From Muribaculaceae bacterium (lineage in GTDB: Bacteria; Bacteroidota; Bacteroidia; Bacteroidales; Muribaculaceae), in the NCBI GenBank assembly GCA_016290325.1, contig JAEETL010000012.1:1-64000 (forward strand): a DNA stretch of 64,000 nt. Reading direction: 5' to 3'. Shown here piece after piece: positions 62,261-64,000 of this stretch. A program made the translations under genes and the position numbers. Under the pieces are notes generated by a model. The model searched no databases. It worked only from the letters and a program-made list of their open reading frames with translations, and was not told where the DNA came from. Positions within the stretch are counted from its first letter, which is position 1. Each line of letters begins with the position of its first letter.

Positions 62261-62374
62261 TTACTCGGTTACTTCCTCAAAGTCCTCGGGTCCTACGCCG
62301 CACAGCGGGCACTCTTCGGGCGGTGTGTCACCCTCGTGGATGTAACCGCACACATTGCATTTCCATTTCTTCAT
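62261..62374 (-). CDS. 37-residue rubredoxin-like protein
   Basis: A short gene starting [20 protein letters not shown] and ending DFEEVTE. Cysteines 6, 9, 22 and 25 (CNVC, CPLC) form the usual iron-tetracysteine pair of knuckles. It is much shorter than standard rubredoxins of 52-54 residues and aligns along its length with the first 38 residues of the rubrerythrin next to it. A promoter box (62421-62429) lies 47 bases upstream. It may carry electrons to rubrerythrin; this is inference. Confidence 0.82.
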   Translation of the reverse strand: MKKWKCNVCGYIHEGDTPPEECPLCGVGPEDFEEVTE

Positions 62375-62420
62375 TGTCGTGAATTGTTTTAGATGGTTAA
62401 TAAAAAGATTTTTACTGGTT

Positions 62421-62429
62421 ACAAAGTTA
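62421..62429 (-). promoter_or_regulatory. promoter of the rubredoxin-rubrerythrin unit
   Basis: Reads TAACTTTGT on the minus strand with TTTG 21 bases upstream. Confidence 0.7.
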
Positions 62430-62473
62430 AATCAATGAACATCTATTTTCCAAATTTTTTATTGTTTTTTATG

Positions 62474-62511
62474 AAAAAATCCCTGCGATGCCAGTGAGGC
62501 ATGCAGGGATT
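62474..62511 (-). terminator. intrinsic terminator of gap
   Basis: On the minus strand AATCCCTGC/GCAGGGATT and ATGCC/GGCAT form one hairpin followed by TTTTT. Confidence 0.88.
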
Positions 62512-62536
62512 GATGTCGTGCAAAGAGACGGGTGAA

Positions 62537-63577
<1,041 letters not shown>

Positions 63578-63667
63578 TTAATGATTTTTTAATAAATAAA
63601 GCGGTTATATAACTATTATTATTATCTTTGCATTGGCGTTAGCCCCACGGGGCAGTCGCTTGCGACT

Positions 63668-63676
63668 GCAAAATTA
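63668..63676 (-). promoter_or_regulatory. promoter -7 box of gap
   Basis: Reads TAATTTTGC on the minus strand, 93 bases before the gap start. The transcript would open with two short GC-rich hairpin elements. Confidence 0.55.
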
Positions 63677-63718
63677 ACAAAAATATTGGAATGAGATTGT
63701 GTTTTGCAATCAAAATGC

Positions 63719-63727
63719 TATTTTTGC
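63719..63727 (+). promoter_or_regulatory. promoter -7 box of mscL
   Basis: Reads TATTTTTGC, 64 bases before the mscL start. A second box, TATCTTTGC, at 63623-63631 on the same strand is further off. Confidence 0.55.
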
Positions 63728-63791
63728 ACCGTAATTAAGAATGTTTAATAATTAGGTAAATATAATATTAATTTTTAAAAACTGAAAAATT

Positions 63792-64000
63792 ATGGGTTTT
63801 TTCAAAGAGTTTAAGGAGTTTGCCATGAAGGGCAATGTGATGGACATGGCTGTCGGTGTTATCATCGGTGGTGCGTTCGGCAAGATTGTGACCTCGCTGG
63901 TTGATGACGTGCTGATGCCTGCTATCGGCGTGCTCACTGGTGGTGTTGATCTTTCGGGCCTGGAATATCATTTGCCAGCCGCTTCAAAGATTGTTGAAGG
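63792..64000 (+). CDS. mscL: large-conductance mechanosensitive channel MscL, partial
   Basis: N-terminal 69 residues of MscL, cut by the right edge. The sequence [39 protein letters not shown], broken here to positions 1-39, has the amphipathic start helix and the first pore helix with the [14 protein letters not shown] signature, then [18 protein letters not shown]. The channel opens under membrane tension and protects against osmotic downshock. Confidence 0.95.
   Translation, partial: MGFFKEFKEFAMKGNVMDMAVGVIIGGAFGKIVTSLVDDVLMPAIGVLTGGVDLSGLEYHLPAASKIVE

Noticed and set aside
63623-63631. TATCTTTGC as the mscL promoter
   Set aside because: It is 160 bases from the gene, inside the gap leader; the nearer TATTTTTGC box at 63719 is better placed.

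Overview
The window looks like a piece of a gut-type Bacteroidales chromosome, most likely Muribaculaceae or Prevotellaceae. This is inferred from gene content: the parA-parB-DUF5683-LysM transglycosylase block, DUF3098-uppP-truB-queA, DUF2723, fused secDF, long-form ispG, a three-gene fumarate reductase, a BspA-type leucine-rich-repeat protein, and M6 peptidases ending in dockerin-like repeats. It is supported by promoters: most transcription units are preceded by a TAnnTTTG(C/T) element, the Bacteroidetes primary sigma factor -7 box, and Shine-Dalgarno sequences are mostly absent. I saw no rRNA, CRISPR array, phage or transposase gene.

Layout. 1-2.3 kb: the start of a membrane protein running off the left edge, then a secreted BspA-like protein, both on the minus strand. 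2.4-8.0 kb: tRNA-Leu(CAA), tcdA, and the minus-strand block parA, parB, DUF5683 and a LysM lytic transglycosylase. 8.0-8.6 kb: a long spacer with a candidate minus-strand structured RNA. 8.6-13.2 kb: two tandem M6 metallopeptidases with dockerin-like tails. 13.2-17.1 kb: a candidate small RNA, then a polyferredoxin membrane protein, a twin-arginine aldo/keto reductase with ferredoxin tail, and a CvpA-family protein. 17.2-19.5 kb: two GH25 muramidases. 19.7-25.7 kb: RNase R, mtaB, a glycosyltransferase and a second ferredoxin-tailed aldo/keto reductase. 25.9-29.2 kb: DUF3098, uppP, truB, queA. 29.4-33 kb: fumarate reductase/succinate dehydrogenase. 33-39 kb: tRNA-Leu(CAG), aminopeptidase P, a zinc-ribbon protein, a TPR membrane protein, pyrH and an OmpP1/FadL porin. 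39.1-42.3 kb: a minus-strand group with a GH3 hexosaminidase and an LD-carboxypeptidase, probably wall recycling. 42.9-48 kb: DUF2723, polysaccharide deacetylase, queG. 48-55.9 kb: lipoprotein, cstA, rpoN, PAP2-like protein, ispG, and a DUF4369 lipoprotein that has lost its CxxC. 56-59.3 kb: secDF and tRNA-Arg(CCT). 59.4-64 kb: two glycosyltransferases, rubrerythrin with a 37-residue rubredoxin gene, gap, and the start of mscL.

Most of this is housekeeping: cell wall synthesis and turnover, chromosome partition, tRNA modification, anaerobic respiration and secretion. Accessory character is strongest in the BspA/M6/dockerin proteins, the ferredoxin-aldo/keto reductase cassette and the glycosyltransferase pair near 60 kb. 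The least explained signals are two intergenic RNA candidates (8285-8431 minus and 13372-13440 plus), the shared dockerin-like tails on three exported proteins, a small palindrome-bounded repeat at 37.2 and 42.4 kb, and the tiny rubredoxin gene beside rubrerythrin.
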